Below, piece by piece: positions 16,928 to 24,998 of a DNA stretch of 64,000 nucleotides (position 1 is its first letter; each line of letters begins with the position of its first letter). The position numbers were made by a program, and so were the translations under genes. The notes beneath the pieces were generated by a model that saw only the letters and a list, made by a program, of their open reading frames with translations, had not been told where the DNA came from and did no database searches. This DNA comes from DASVBE01 sp963770375 (GTDB taxonomy: Bacteria > Actinomycetota > Actinomycetes > Streptosporangiales > Streptosporangiaceae). The DNA lies in assembly GCA_963770375.1 (NCBI GenBank), contig CAVYPM010000006.1, positions 62,001-126,000 of the forward strand, written 5' to 3'.

Positions 16928-18481
16928 ATGAGCGGTGACGACGGAGGGTACGGCGGGGAGCCAGGAACCGGCGGGCAGGACCCGCCGGGGCCGCGCCCTG
17001 GCTACTACCCGCCGCCGCCGGGCGCGGTGGGCACCCGGCCTGCCGCTGCGACCGGGCTGGCCCAGCAGCGGCTGATGGCCAGGATCTCGGCCACCCGCAA
17101 GGCCCGGCGGCAGCGCACGGTGATCGTCGCGTGCACGCTGCTGTCGATCGTGGTCCTCCTGGTCGCGACCGGCACCTGGGCGCTGACCGGCTACATCAAC
17201 GGCCACGTGGCCCGGGTCAGCGCGGGCACCGCCGGGGCGCCGTCGACCGGGCCGCTGAACATCCTGGTCGCCGGGGTGGACCGGCGCACCGGGCTGACCC
17301 GCAGGCAGCAGCTCCAGCTGCACGTCGGCCGGGTCGCCAGCAGCAACTCCGACACGCTGATGGTCGTGCACGTGGCCGCGGACCACCGCAGCGTGTCGGT
17401 GGTCAGCCTGCCGCGGGACTCCTGGGTGGAGATCCCCGGGCACGGCATGAACAAGATCAACGCCGCGTTCGGCCTGGGCGGCCCCAAGCTGATGGTGCGG
17501 ACCGTCGAGCAGAACACCGGGCTGGTCATCAACGACTACGCCGAGGTCAACTTCCTGGGCTTCGTGAAGATCGTCAACGCGCTCGGCGGGGTGGACATCT
17601 GCCTGCCCACCGCGGTCGACGACCCCTACAGCGGGCTGAACATGTCCGCCGGGAAGCATCACGTGAACGGCATCCAGGCGCTGATGTTCGCCCGGGACCG
17701 GCACTCGTTCGCGCTGTCCGACTTCCAGCGGATCAGCGACCAGCAGCAGCTGCTGTCCTCGCTGCTGCACGAGGCGATCAGCTCGGGCACGCTCACCAAT
17801 CCGGTCCGGCTCTCTGACTTCCTGCACGCCGCGCTGTCCGCGATCCGGGTCGACCAGAACCTGAACGTGACCAGCCTGGCCGACGAGCTGCGCACGGTGC
17901 CGCCGAACCAGGTCACGTTCACCACGGTGCCGATCAAGAACATGAACTACACCACGCCCACCGGGCAGTCCGCGGTGCTCTGGGACTCCGCCGCGGCCAG
18001 CACGATGTTCAACCGGATCAAGACCGACCAGCCCGTCACCGGGAAGACCCCGCACCCGCACCCGCACCGGAGCGGGGGCGGGCACCACTCGTCCCGGCCC
18101 AGGGTGAAGCCCGCCGACGTCGCGGTGGACATCTGGAACGGGACGCTGATCAGCGGGCTGTCCGCGGAGACCGGGCGGCAGCTGGCCACGGCCGGCTTCG
18201 CGGTGAACCGGTCCGGGCTGACCTGGGACACCCACGACATCGGCCGCACGATCATCGGCTACCCGCCGGGCAAGCTCAGCTGGGCCCGGCTGCTGCACAA
18301 GGCGCTGCCCGGCGCGAAGCTGCGGCAGGTGTCCTCGCTGACCAGGCTCCGGGTGATCCTGGGGACCACCGGCTACTCGGTCTCCGCGCTGCCGGGATCG
18401 TCGCCGTCGCCGTCGCCGGCCACGCCCGCGCCGGGCACCCCGGGCTCGTCACGGACCGCCGCCCAGGCCGCCTGCCATTAA
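16928..18481 (+). CDS. LCP family glycopolymer transferase (LytR-CpsA-Psr)
   Basis: Attaches glycopolymers such as teichoic acid or arabinogalactan to peptidoglycan outside the cell. It has 517 residues: a cytoplasmic Pro/Gly-rich start (GYYPPPPG), one membrane segment (about 63-84, VIVACTLLSIVVLLVATGTW), the LCP domain (about 100-330; SNSDTLMVVHV, VSLPRDSWVEIPG with the phosphate-binding Arg, KINAAFGLGG, FARDRHSFALSDFQR), a His-rich linker and a C-terminal LytR_C domain (about 395-480). The ATG follows GGAGGCC. It stands alone as a transcription unit or follows the FadE34-like gene by 52 bp. Confidence 0.93.
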   Translation: MSGDDGGYGGEPGTGGQDPPGPRPGYYPPPPGAVGTRPAAATGLAQQRLMARISATRKARRQRTVIVACTLLSIVVLLVATGTWALTGYINGHVARVSAGTAGAPSTGPLNILVAGVDRRTGLTRRQQLQLHVGRVASSNSDTLMVVHVAADHRSVSVVSLPRDSWVEIPGHGMNKINAAFGLGGPKLMVRTVEQNTGLVINDYAEVNFLGFVKIVNALGGVDICLPTAVDDPYSGLNMSAGKHHVNGIQALMFARDRHSFALSDFQRISDQQQLLSSLLHEAISSGTLTNPVRLSDFLHAALSAIRVDQNLNVTSLADELRTVPPNQVTFTTVPIKNMNYTTPTGQSAVLWDSAAASTMFNRIKTDQPVTGKTPHPHPHRSGGGHHSSRPRVKPADVAVDIWNGTLISGLSAETGRQLATAGFAVNRSGLTWDTHDIGRTIIGYPPGKLSWARLLHKALPGAKLRQVSSLTRLRVILGTTGYSVSALPGSSPSPSPATPAPGTPGSSRTAAQAACH

Positions 18482-18491
18482 CCGGGCCGCA

Positions 18492-18511
18492 CCGCCGGAG
18501 TCACCCGGCGG
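18492..18511 (+). terminator. Hairpin after the LCP gene
   Basis: CCGCCGG and CCGGCGG form a 7-bp stem with a 6-base loop 11 bp after the LCP stop. There is no clean T-run, as is common for actinobacterial terminators. Confidence 0.4.
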
Positions 18512-18601
18512 CGGCGGGCGGTTCCCCGCGGCGGGGCCAATACGGCCCGGTGTCCCGTTTTTGTCCGGGGCACCAGGCACGATGCGGTACAACAGGGAGC
18601 C

Positions 18602-19234
18602 ATGGAGCACCTTCTCATCCATTCGGGCTACGCGGCCCTGGCCCTGCTCGGCTTCCTCGAGGCCTGCTGCGTGCCGATCCCGTCCGAGGTGACGTTCCTC
18701 TTCGGGGGCGTGCTCGCTTACCAGGGCCACCTCAACGTCGTCCTGGTCATCGTCGTGGGCACGCTGGCTGAGCTCTGCGGTTCCTTCGTTTCCTACTACG
18801 CCGGGCGGCTGGGCGGGCGCCGGCTGGTCGAGCGGGTCGGCCGGTATCTGCTGATCACCAAGTCCGACGTGGACCGGGTCGAGCGGTTCTTCACCGGACG
18901 CGGCGAGTGGGCCGTGGCGGTCGGCCGGACGATACCGCTGCTGCGCGCGTTCACCCCGCTGGTGGCCGGCTTCGTGGAGATCCCGCCGGTCAAGTTCGGC
19001 GCGATGAGCCTGATCGGCACCGCGGTGTACGCCACCACGCTCACGCTGATCGGGTACGCGGCCGGCGGCGCCTGGGACCAGGTCGAGCACTACGTGGCGG
19101 TCGGCGGCTACGCGGTGGCAGCGGTGCTGTGTGTCGGCTTCATCGCGTTCATCCTTTACCGGGTGCGCGAGATGCGGAAGGAACACGCCGAGGCGCAGCA
19201 GCACGAGCACGACGCGGGCACCCCGGTCGGCTGA
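18602..19234 (+). CDS. DedA family membrane protein
   Basis: A 210-residue integral membrane protein of the DedA/SNARE-associated (VTT) family, thought to act as lipid carriers or scramblases or in membrane homeostasis. Typical sequence: FLEACCVPIPSEVTFLFGGVL near the start, then GSFVSYYAGRLGGRR, VGRTIPLLRAFTPLVAGFVE with the conserved Arg, and two C-terminal membrane helices (about 140-160 and 167-190). The ATG follows AGGGAGCC. It converges with the serine hydrolase (14-bp gap). A second, different DedA gene lies at about 30.4 kb. Confidence 0.9.
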   Translation: MEHLLIHSGYAALALLGFLEACCVPIPSEVTFLFGGVLAYQGHLNVVLVIVVGTLAELCGSFVSYYAGRLGGRRLVERVGRYLLITKSDVDRVERFFTGRGEWAVAVGRTIPLLRAFTPLVAGFVEIPPVKFGAMSLIGTAVYATTLTLIGYAAGGAWDQVEHYVAVGGYAVAAVLCVGFIAFILYRVREMRKEHAEAQQHEHDAGTPVG

Positions 19235-19247
19235 GCGCCGCGCCGGG

Positions 19248-20501
19248 TTACCCGGTCAGCGACTGGTAGACCAGCTGGCGCAGCTGCGGGCGCAGCCCCC
19301 GGTAGGTGCTCGAGGGCAGCAGCTGGGTGAAGAACGACACGGTCAGCGCCTCGGCCGGGTCCACCCAGAACGCGGTGCTGGCCGCGCCGCCCCAGGAGTA
19401 CTCGCCGGCTGAGCAGATGCCCAGGCTCGCGACCGGGTCGATGACCACGCCGAAGCCCAGGCCGAAGCCGGTGCCGCGGAACGGCGTCTCGGCGTACAGC
19501 GGACGGCCGAAGGTGGCCAGGTCGGCGCCGCCCGGCAGGTGGTTGCGGGTCATGTAGGCGACCGTGCGCGGGCCGAGCAGGCGGGCGCCGTCCAGTTCCC
19601 CGCCCGGGCTGCCCGGCCGGCCGAGAAGCATCTGGGTAAACCGGTGGTAGTCCGCGGCGGTGGAGACCAGGCCGCCGCCCCCGCCCAGCAGCTTCGGCGG
19701 GCGGCCGACGGCCACCCGGCCCATCTGCTCCATCCTGCCGATGTTCCCGCGGGGGCCGGCGCCGTACAGCGCGGCCAGCCGCGGCAGCGCGTCCTCGCTG
19801 ACGCAGAACCCGGTCTCGGTCATGCCCAGCGGCGCGAAGATCCGGGTGGCGAAGAACTCGTCCAGGCTCTGCCCGGAGGCCACCTCGACGACCCGGCCCA
19901 GCACGTCGGTGGACACCGAGTAGTTCCACTCCGAGCCGGGCTGGAACAGCAGCGGGATCGACGCGTACTGGTCGCAGGCGGCGGCCAGGTCGGTGCCGGG
20001 CGGTGCGCCCCACTCGTACCCGGCGGCCCGGTACATGGCGTCCACCGGGTGGACCCGGTGGAACCCGTAGGTCAGCCCGGAGGTGTGGGTCAGCAGGTGC
20101 CAGATCCGGACCGGCTCGGTGAGGGGCTCGGTCACTGCGCGCTGGTCCGAGCCGCCGGTGTAGACGCGGGCGCTGCCGAACGACGGGATGAAGTTGCTGA
20201 CCGGGTCGGCCAGCTCGAAGGCGCCCTCCTCGTAGAGCATCATCGCGGCGACCGAGGTGACCGGCTTGGTCATCGAGTAGATCCGCCACAGGGTGTCGGT
20301 CTCGGCGGGCAGGCCGGCCTCCATGTCCCGCTGGCCGTAGGCGGACACGTGCGCGAGGCGGCCGTTCCGGCTGACCGTGATGAGCCAGCCGGGCAGCCGG
20401 CCGTCGTCCACGTACCGCATGAAATGACGGTCCAGCCGGCCGAGCCGGGCCGGGTCGATCCCTACCTCTGCCGGGTCTACTTCAGCCTTCAGCACGGTCA
20501 T
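19248..20501 (-). CDS. Serine hydrolase of the beta-lactamase class C/esterase family
   Basis: A 417-residue penicillin-binding-type hydrolase. The SxxK motif (Ser76-Met-Thr-Lys79 in WRIYSMTKPVTSV) and YSV in EWNYSVSTDVLGR give the catalytic Ser, Lys and Tyr; the HTSGLTYGFH segment is also typical of the EstB-like class. No signal peptide is seen, so it is probably a cytoplasmic esterase or D-aminopeptidase-like enzyme rather than a resistance beta-lactamase; the substrate is unknown. The ATG at 20501 begins MTVLKAEVDPAEVGIDPARL. The open frame before it is not conserved. Confidence 0.85.
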   Translation of the reverse strand: MTVLKAEVDPAEVGIDPARLGRLDRHFMRYVDDGRLPGWLITVSRNGRLAHVSAYGQRDMEAGLPAETDTLWRIYSMTKPVTSVAAMMLYEEGAFELADPVSNFIPSFGSARVYTGGSDQRAVTEPLTEPVRIWHLLTHTSGLTYGFHRVHPVDAMYRAAGYEWGAPPGTDLAAACDQYASIPLLFQPGSEWNYSVSTDVLGRVVEVASGQSLDEFFATRIFAPLGMTETGFCVSEDALPRLAALYGAGPRGNIGRMEQMGRVAVGRPPKLLGGGGGLVSTAADYHRFTQMLLGRPGSPGGELDGARLLGPRTVAYMTRNHLPGGADLATFGRPLYAETPFRGTGFGLGFGVVIDPVASLGICSAGEYSWGGAASTAFWVDPAEALTVSFFTQLLPSSTYRGLRPQLRQLVYQSLTG

Positions 20502-20787
20502 CCGTTGCCGCCCTTTCACCGCTGCCGCTTCGGCCGTGCGCGCACGGCCCTGGCTGGCCGCCGGCCGCCGTGGCCCCGGCGCGCCCGCACGGGCCGCCCG
20601 GGTCCCGAACGGCATTCGGCACCAAGAGCGATTCTGCGATGCAGGGCGGCCCCCGTCTATCCCCGGGGTCCCGTTGATCCGGAGGTCCCGTCCCGGCCTC
20701 AGCCCGGCCGGCGCCGGGTCGCAGCTCCTCGTGGAGCACCGGCATTCCGGACGCAGAAACGTCCTTAGCGGGGTCTACGGTGCCGGT

Positions 20788-21378
20788 ATGGCTAGCACTG
20801 ACTACCCGTGGGAACCGCCCATGGCCGGCACCGAGGCCGAGCAGCTGACCGGGGCGCTGGACCGGTTGCGCACCACCTTCCGCTGGAAGGCCGATGACCT
20901 GGACGCCCCCGGGCTGCAGGCCCGGGTCGGTGCGTCCGCGCTGACCCTCGGCGGCCTGCTCAAGCACCTCGCCCTCAATGAGGACTACATGTCCGCCACC
21001 AAATTGGCCGGGGAGCCCCTGGGTGCGCCCTGGGATGCCCTCGGCTTTGACGGCAGCGACGATGAGTGGGAGTTCACCACCGCCGCGGACGATACGCCAG
21101 AGCAGCTCTACGCGCTGTGGGACGACGCCGTCGAGCGCTCCCGCGGCAGGCTCAGCGCGGCCCTGGCTGACGGCGGGCCCGGCCAGCTTGTCCATGCCTC
21201 CCGGTCCGACGGCGTCCAGGCCAGCCTCCGCCGGCTCGTGTGCGACCTGATCGAGGAATACGGCCGGCACACCGGGCACGCCGACCTGCTCAGGGAAGCG
21301 GTGGACGGACGGACCGGCGAGGACCCGCCGGCCGGATGGCGGCCCCGGGCCGGCCACTATCGCGTGCCTGGTCCCTAG
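20788..21378 (+). CDS. DinB/DUF664 family protein
   Basis: A 196-residue four-helix-bundle protein of the DUF664 branch of the DinB superfamily, members of which often bind a metal with His residues and some act as thiol transferases. Visible family signature: TTFRWKADDLDAPGLQARVG, LTLGGLLKHLALNEDYM with a candidate metal His, and LIEEYGRHTGHADLLREAVDG with further His. The ATG at 20788 (MASTDYPWEPPM) is chosen because DUF664 proteins begin so. The 286-bp gap upstream, shared with the divergent hydrolase, shows no clear signal. Confidence 0.8.
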   Translation: MASTDYPWEPPMAGTEAEQLTGALDRLRTTFRWKADDLDAPGLQARVGASALTLGGLLKHLALNEDYMSATKLAGEPLGAPWDALGFDGSDDEWEFTTAADDTPEQLYALWDDAVERSRGRLSAALADGGPGQLVHASRSDGVQASLRRLVCDLIEEYGRHTGHADLLREAVDGRTGEDPPAGWRPRAGHYRVPGP

Positions 21379-21527
21379 GCCTGTGATTCAGCCTGCCGGG
21401 GGCTGGTGCGGCACGCCTGACGTGAATAGTGCACATAAATGGGCCGGTTGCGGACGTCCCGGAATGGCGCCTGCCAGTCAGGATTTGCCGGCCAGGTCCT
21501 GGTCGCCGTTAGCCGTGGCGGGGACTC

Positions 21528-21632
21528 CTAGCCGCCATGATCAGCGGCCGATGTAGCGTGCGCCAGCGTCAGTCCCCACGCTGCCACCGCGGCGACGATG
21601 ATCCACCCGATCGTCTCCAGTGCGCCTATCAC
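21528..21632 (-). CDS. Possible 34-residue single-pass membrane peptide
   Basis: Reading from GTG at 21632 to TAG gives a 34-residue peptide, starting MIGALETIGWIIVAAV and ending HATSAADHGG. It is one hydrophobic helix with a polar tail. A purine-rich AAAGGCAGGGGCGG precedes the GTG. Similar tiny membrane peptides are common in actinomycetes but are not identifiable by family. It is divergent from the XRE gene, sharing its AT-rich promoter region. It could be chance. Confidence 0.35.
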   Translation of the reverse strand: MIGALETIGWIIVAAVAAWGLTLAHATSAADHGG

Positions 21633-21793
21633 GAGATTGCCGCCCCTGCCTTTCACCGCGCCCGGCCGGTGCTTTCCCGGGAAATCCGGCCGGATCCCCC
21701 TGCCCGGGATTTGCCTTCGTAGTCAGTATCGCGGCACAATTCATTGAAATGCAGGATGCATTGCAGCTTGCAGAGAAACTGTCTGTGACAGGC

Positions 21794-21822
21794 TTCACTT
21801 GCTTAACGCCAGTCCCTATACT
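21794..21822 (+). promoter_or_regulatory. Promoter of the XRE/DUF5753 gene
   Basis: A -10 box TATACT (21817-21822) lies 17 bp after a weak -35 box TTCACT (21794-21799). The GTG start of the regulator is about 50 bp downstream, leaving a short leader with GAGGGGAG at 21857. Confidence 0.4.
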
Positions 21823-21872
21823 CCATTCCAGCAACAGGCCACTTGAGATCATTCACCGAGGGGAGCGGGCCG

Positions 21873-22763
21873 GTGCCCGAATACGGCAGCCCGGCTGTCC
21901 GGCGCCGCCGGCTGGCCGCCGAACTGCGGCGGCTGCGCGAGCGCGCGGGTTTCCGCGGTGAGCAGGTCGCCGAGCAGCTGGGCTGGTCGGCGTCTAAGGT
22001 CAGCCGGATCGAGCTGCACCGCACCGGCATCAAGCAGAGCGACCTGCGCCAGCTGCTCGACCTGTACGGGGTGCAGGACGAAAGGCACCGGGAGAGCCTG
22101 ATCGCGCTGGCCGAGGAGTCCAGTAAGGCCAACCGGCTCGACCTGGCAACGGCCAGCCTGCCCGAGGAGTACGCGGCGTCAGTCATTGCCGAAGCCGAGG
22201 CGCAGTCGGTGTGGACGTGGGATCCGCTGATCGTGCCCGGCCTTTTGCAGACCGCCGATTACGCGCGGGCGGTGATGTCCGGCTGGCGCGAGATGTTCCC
22301 GGTGCCGCCGGGCGAGATCGAGCGCCGGGTGGAGGCCCGGCTGCTCCGCCAGCGCGTGCTGGCGCGCGAGCCGGTGTTCACCCTGGCCACCGTCATCGAC
22401 GAGTCGGTGCTGGCCCGGGGCGTGGCCCCGGCGCCGGTCATGCGGGCCCAGCTGGCGCACCTGGTCCGCCAGGCGCAGCAGCCCAACATCACCGTGCGCG
22501 TGCTGGCGCTGACCGGCCAGCAGTCCGTGCTGACCGGAGCCTTCACATATATGAAATTCGCTCAGGTTCATCACGTGCCCATGCATGACATGGTGATAGT
22601 AGAGCACCTGACCGGAAGCGAACAGGTTGAGGACGAAAACGAGTCCTATCAGTACTTCACCGCATTCCGGGCCCTGACCGACCGGGCCCTGTCCGAGCGT
22701 GACTCGCTGCGGCTGATCAGGAAATACCAGGCCGAGAAATGGCCGGCCGAGGCCTCGTCGTGA
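21873..22763 (+). CDS. XRE-type regulator with DUF5753 domain (Scr1/WhiJ-like)
   Basis: A 296-residue transcription regulator. An N-terminal helix-turn-helix (about 10-70, RRLRERAGFRGEQVAEQLGW, SASKVSRIELHRTGIK) is followed by a DUF5753 sensor domain (about 95-285, VWTWDPLIVPGLLQTADYAR, LRQRVLAREP, VRVLALTGQQSVLTGAFTYM). The family includes Streptomyces WhiJ and Scr1-like proteins, usually paired with a small DUF397 protein that antagonises them; such a gene follows convergently. Start GTG 21873 fits GAGGGGAG 7 bp before it; a TTG at 21843 is less likely. Confidence 0.88.
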   Translation: MPEYGSPAVRRRRLAAELRRLRERAGFRGEQVAEQLGWSASKVSRIELHRTGIKQSDLRQLLDLYGVQDERHRESLIALAEESSKANRLDLATASLPEEYAASVIAEAEAQSVWTWDPLIVPGLLQTADYARAVMSGWREMFPVPPGEIERRVEARLLRQRVLAREPVFTLATVIDESVLARGVAPAPVMRAQLAHLVRQAQQPNITVRVLALTGQQSVLTGAFTYMKFAQVHHVPMHDMVIVEHLTGSEQVEDENESYQYFTAFRALTDRALSERDSLRLIRKYQAEKWPAEASS

Positions 22764-22851
22764 CCAGGTCATGACCTCGCCGTGACCGTCGGGCCCGGCC
22801 GCCGGGCCCGGGCCGCGCGCCGTTAGCGAGGGCAGCATATGCAATCGAATA

Positions 22852-22867
22852 CCGCGCAATTGCGCGG
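22852..22867. terminator. Palindrome between the convergent XRE and DUF397 genes
   Basis: CCGCGCAATTGCGCGG is a perfect 16-bp palindrome just beyond the DUF397 stop and 89 bp after the XRE stop. It could be a two-way terminator or a binding site. Confidence 0.45.
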
Positions 22868-22869
22868 GA

Positions 22870-23100
22870 TTAGATTGCGCGCAGGCGCCGGATCAGGCTC
22901 TGCCATTCGGCGGCACGGAACCGCAGCACGGGAGCGTTCGCCCCGGCTTTGGAATCCCGCACCCCGACCAAGCCCGGCGCGAGCATGGCAACCTCGACGC
23001 AGTTGCCGTTGTAGGCGCTGTAGGAACTCTTGAACCAGTGGGCCCCGGCCACCTGCCCGGCGGCCTGTGCTGCGCCTGGCTGCGCATTCATCGTGAACAT
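22870..23100 (-). CDS. DUF397 family protein (partner of the XRE regulator)
   Basis: A 76-residue protein with the whole DUF397 signature: HWFKSSYSAYNGNCVEVAML, GVRDSKAGANAPVLRF and AAEWQSLIRRLR. DUF397 proteins work with XRE/DUF5753 regulators in Streptomyces development (BldB/WhiJ-like pairs) and have been compared with toxin-antitoxin pairs. Here the two genes face each other tail to tail instead of being collinear. Start ATG 23100 is the likely choice; 23091 is an alternative. Confidence 0.88.
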   Translation of the reverse strand: MFTMNAQPGAAQAAGQVAGAHWFKSSYSAYNGNCVEVAMLAPGLVGVRDSKAGANAPVLRFRAAEWQSLIRRLRAI

Positions 23101-23352
23101 GACGGTCTGCTGTCTCCCATCCGGCATTGCCGCCGTCCCCGCAATTGCGGTCCACGGCAGCATGCGAAATCTGATAGATGAGGACGGGCAGTCCGGGTGC
23201 CCAGCCACCGGAGAGTGCCGCGCATCGCGGCAGCCCCCGTATTCCGACGATATTAGCATTAGCTGTTGCGCAGTGCGCTAACAAGCGGTATGGACCGCTC
23301 TGGAACCGGGACCCGGCCTGCCGGGCAGCCGGCAAGCCGCCCAGCGAGCGCA

Positions 23353-23443
23353 GGGCCGCGGCGCTGTTTTCCTGACGAGCGATGAGGCGCGACGAAGGAG
23401 CGCCGAGGGAGCGAGGAGGGAAGGCAGCGCTCATAGCGGCCCG
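23353..23443. repeat. 91-bp hairpin element, copy B
   Basis: Identical over all 91 bases to copy C (26452-26542), although the flanks differ. The ends gggccgcggcgctg and cagcgctcatagcggccc are imperfect inverted repeats, and the centre ggcgcgacgaaggagcgcc forms a small stem. It ends 8 bp before the stop of the DUF1707 gene and fills most of the 350-bp gap between DUF397 and DUF1707; apart from it that gap shows only AT-rich sequence (23240-23280) likely to be the DUF397 promoter. Confidence 0.92.
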
Positions 23444-23450
23444 GAGCTCG

Positions 23451-23849
23451 TCAGCTAGCACTGTCGGGGACGTAGTGGCGGCTGCCGTCGGCTGGGTCCA
23501 GCCAGACCCGCATGATGGCGCCGCTCGACGGGTCCCTGAACCGCTCGGCGGTGGGCACCCAGCCCGGGTCCGGGGCTGTGACCTGGGCGTGCCGCCGCCG
23601 GGACCGCCGCCCGCTGGCCGGCGCCTGGCCCGCCTGGCCGGTTCCCTGCGGGATCAGCGGCGGCAGGCCGGCCAGCGCGGCCGCCGCCGCTTCGGCGTGG
23701 TCCGCGGACAGCACGATGCCCAGCCGCCGGTCGAATTCGGCCTCGTCCAGGCGGCCGAGCGCGTAGTGCTCGCGCAGCACGATTGTCAGCCGGTCCCGCT
23801 CGGCGTCGCCGAACCCGGCGCCCGGCCCGGCGGGCGGCCCCGCGGCCAC
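23451..23849 (-). CDS. DUF1707 domain protein
   Basis: A 132-residue protein. The first half carries the DUF1707 SHOCT-like helical motif (GDAERDRLTIVLREHYALGR, LDEAEFDRRLGIVLSADHAE). The second half is a Pro/Arg-rich linker and a Trp-Val-Pro-Thr-Ala-Glu-Arg-Phe-Arg-Asp-Pro segment ending SRHYVPDSAS, which looks like a small beta domain. No membrane segment is seen. The GTG at 23849 lies 3 bp past the ybjQ-type stop, so both are translated together. The role is unknown; DUF1707 proteins are often cell-envelope linked. Confidence 0.7.
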   Translation of the reverse strand: MAAGPPAGPGAGFGDAERDRLTIVLREHYALGRLDEAEFDRRLGIVLSADHAEAAAAALAGLPPLIPQGTGQAGQAPASGRRSRRRHAQVTAPDPGWVPTAERFRDPSSGAIMRVWLDPADGSRHYVPDSAS

Positions 23850-23851
23850 GG

Positions 23852-24203
23852 CTACCCGGCAGCCGGGCGGACCACCACGGAGGTGCCGTAGGCCACGATT
23901 TCGGTCAGCCCCTGGCCGATCTCCGAGGAGTCGAACCGCATCGCGACGACCGCGTTGCCGCCCATCAGCCGGGCGTTCTCGATCATGCGGTCCACCGCGT
24001 GCCGCCGGCTGTTCTTCGAGCAGCTCGGTGTACTGGGTGACCTCGCCCTGGCGCATCGCCTTGAAGCCGGCGCCGAGCGACTTCACCACGCCCATGCTGC
24101 GGACCACCAGGCCGAACGCAACCCCGAGGTCCTTCTCTACCGTCATGCCCGGCAGCGCAAAGCCGGTACTGACCGGGAAACCCGCCGATGAGGACTCCGT
24201 CAT
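23852..24203 (-). CDS. YbjQ/UPF0145 family protein, frame broken in the middle
   Basis: Small pentameric-fold protein of the YbjQ (heavy-metal-binding-like) family; real function unknown. The N-terminal half (TGFALPGMTVEKDLGVAFGL, VVRSMGVVKSLGAGFKAMRQ) is in one frame. The C-terminal half (NSRRHAVDRMIENARLMGG, NAVVAMRFDSSEIGQGLTEI, VAYGTSVVVRPAAG) is in the next, ending in TAG at 23852. They join as YTELL-KNSRRHAVDRM when one base near 24015 is removed; the span is one base over a multiple of three. A sequencing insertion is likely. If read literally, the first frame runs on into the DUF1707 gene. ATG 24203 or 24212 may be the start. Confidence 0.8.
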
Positions 24204-24273
24204 GGAAGGCATCCTACGGACCGCGGCCGGCGCCCGGCCCGGACTGGCGGCTGTTAGCCCGGGCGGGCAGCCC

Positions 24274-24846
24274 CTAGTGCGGCAGCCCGGCCAGGGTGAA
24301 GAACTCGGCGCGGGACCGGCCGTCGGCCCGCAGCGTGCCGAGCAGGGTCGAGGTCAGCGTGGTGGAGCCCACCGCCTGCACCCCGCGCAGCGTCATGCAG
24401 GTGTGCTCGGCCTCGATCACCACACCCACCCCGCGCGGCCGCAGCTGGGTGGTCAGCCAGTCGGCGATCTGCTTGGTCAGCCGCTCCTGGACCTGCGGCC
24501 GGCGGGCGAAGTGACCCACCACCCGGGCCAGCTTGGACAGCCCGAGGATGCGGTCGCCGGGCAGGTAGCCCACGTGCGCCACGCCGGTGAACGGCAGCAG
24601 GTGGTGCTCGCACACGCTGCGCACCGGGATCGCCCGGGCGAGCACCAGCTCGTCGTAGCCCTCGTCGTTGGGGAACGTGGTCAGGCTGAACGGGCTGGGC
24701 CGCAGCAGCTCCGCGTAGGCCCGCGCCATCCGCCGCGGGGTGTCACGCAGGCTCTCCGCGGTGGTGTCCATGCCGAGCGCGCGCAGGAAATCCCCGGCGG
24801 CCCGCTCGGCCGCGCCCACGTCGATCTCACTGCCGTCGTGCACCAC
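24274..24846 (-). CDS. folE: GTP cyclohydrolase I, N-terminus uncertain
   Basis: Makes 7,8-dihydroneopterin triphosphate from GTP, the first step of folate synthesis. The 190 residues from GTG 24846 contain the full catalytic region: RDTPRRMARAYAELL, RSVCEHHLLPFTGVAHVGYL with Zn-binding Cys and His, GLSKLARVV, RPQVQERLTKQIADWL and EAEHTCMTLRGVQ with the second Zn Cys. The best ribosome site is GAAGGAG (24910-24916) before an ATG at 24899-24901, but that ATG is one base out of frame, so an extra base between 24847 and 24898 is suspected. In the actinomycete folate cluster folE usually lies near ftsH/folP; here it is isolated. Confidence 0.9.
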   Translation of the reverse strand: MVHDGSEIDVGAAERAAGDFLRALGMDTTAESLRDTPRRMARAYAELLRPSPFSLTTFPNDEGYDELVLARAIPVRSVCEHHLLPFTGVAHVGYLPGDRILGLSKLARVVGHFARRPQVQERLTKQIADWLTTQLRPRGVGVVIEAEHTCMTLRGVQAVGSTTLTSTLLGTLRADGRSRAEFFTLAGLPH

Positions 24847-24998
24847 CCGCAGGGCCCGCTCGGCCGGGCCGGGGCTGGCTGCGCCGCTTCCATCGACGCA
24901 TAGCGGACGCTCCTTCGGTGACCCTGGGTTAGCAATGGAAAGCAAGACGCTGGGGGCCCTACTGGCGACCAGCCAGGCAAGCCCGGCCAGCGGGCCGG

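Larger units (their letters stand above)
21379..21872. other. 494-bp gap with a possible small gene and a promoter
   Basis: Unusually AT-rich for this genome in its right half. It holds a possible 34-codon membrane peptide gene on the minus strand (21528-21632) and a sigma-70-type promoter for the XRE gene (21794-21822). The rest shows repeated TGCA/TGCAG words (21745-21775) and no gene. Confidence 0.5.

Noticed and set aside
22852..22867. attachment site
   Set aside because: A lone 16-bp palindrome with no integrase gene or second copy seen.
23353..23443. Repeat as a small gene or IS fragment
   Set aside because: No open frame with a ribosome site is kept among the copies, and no transposase similarity is seen.
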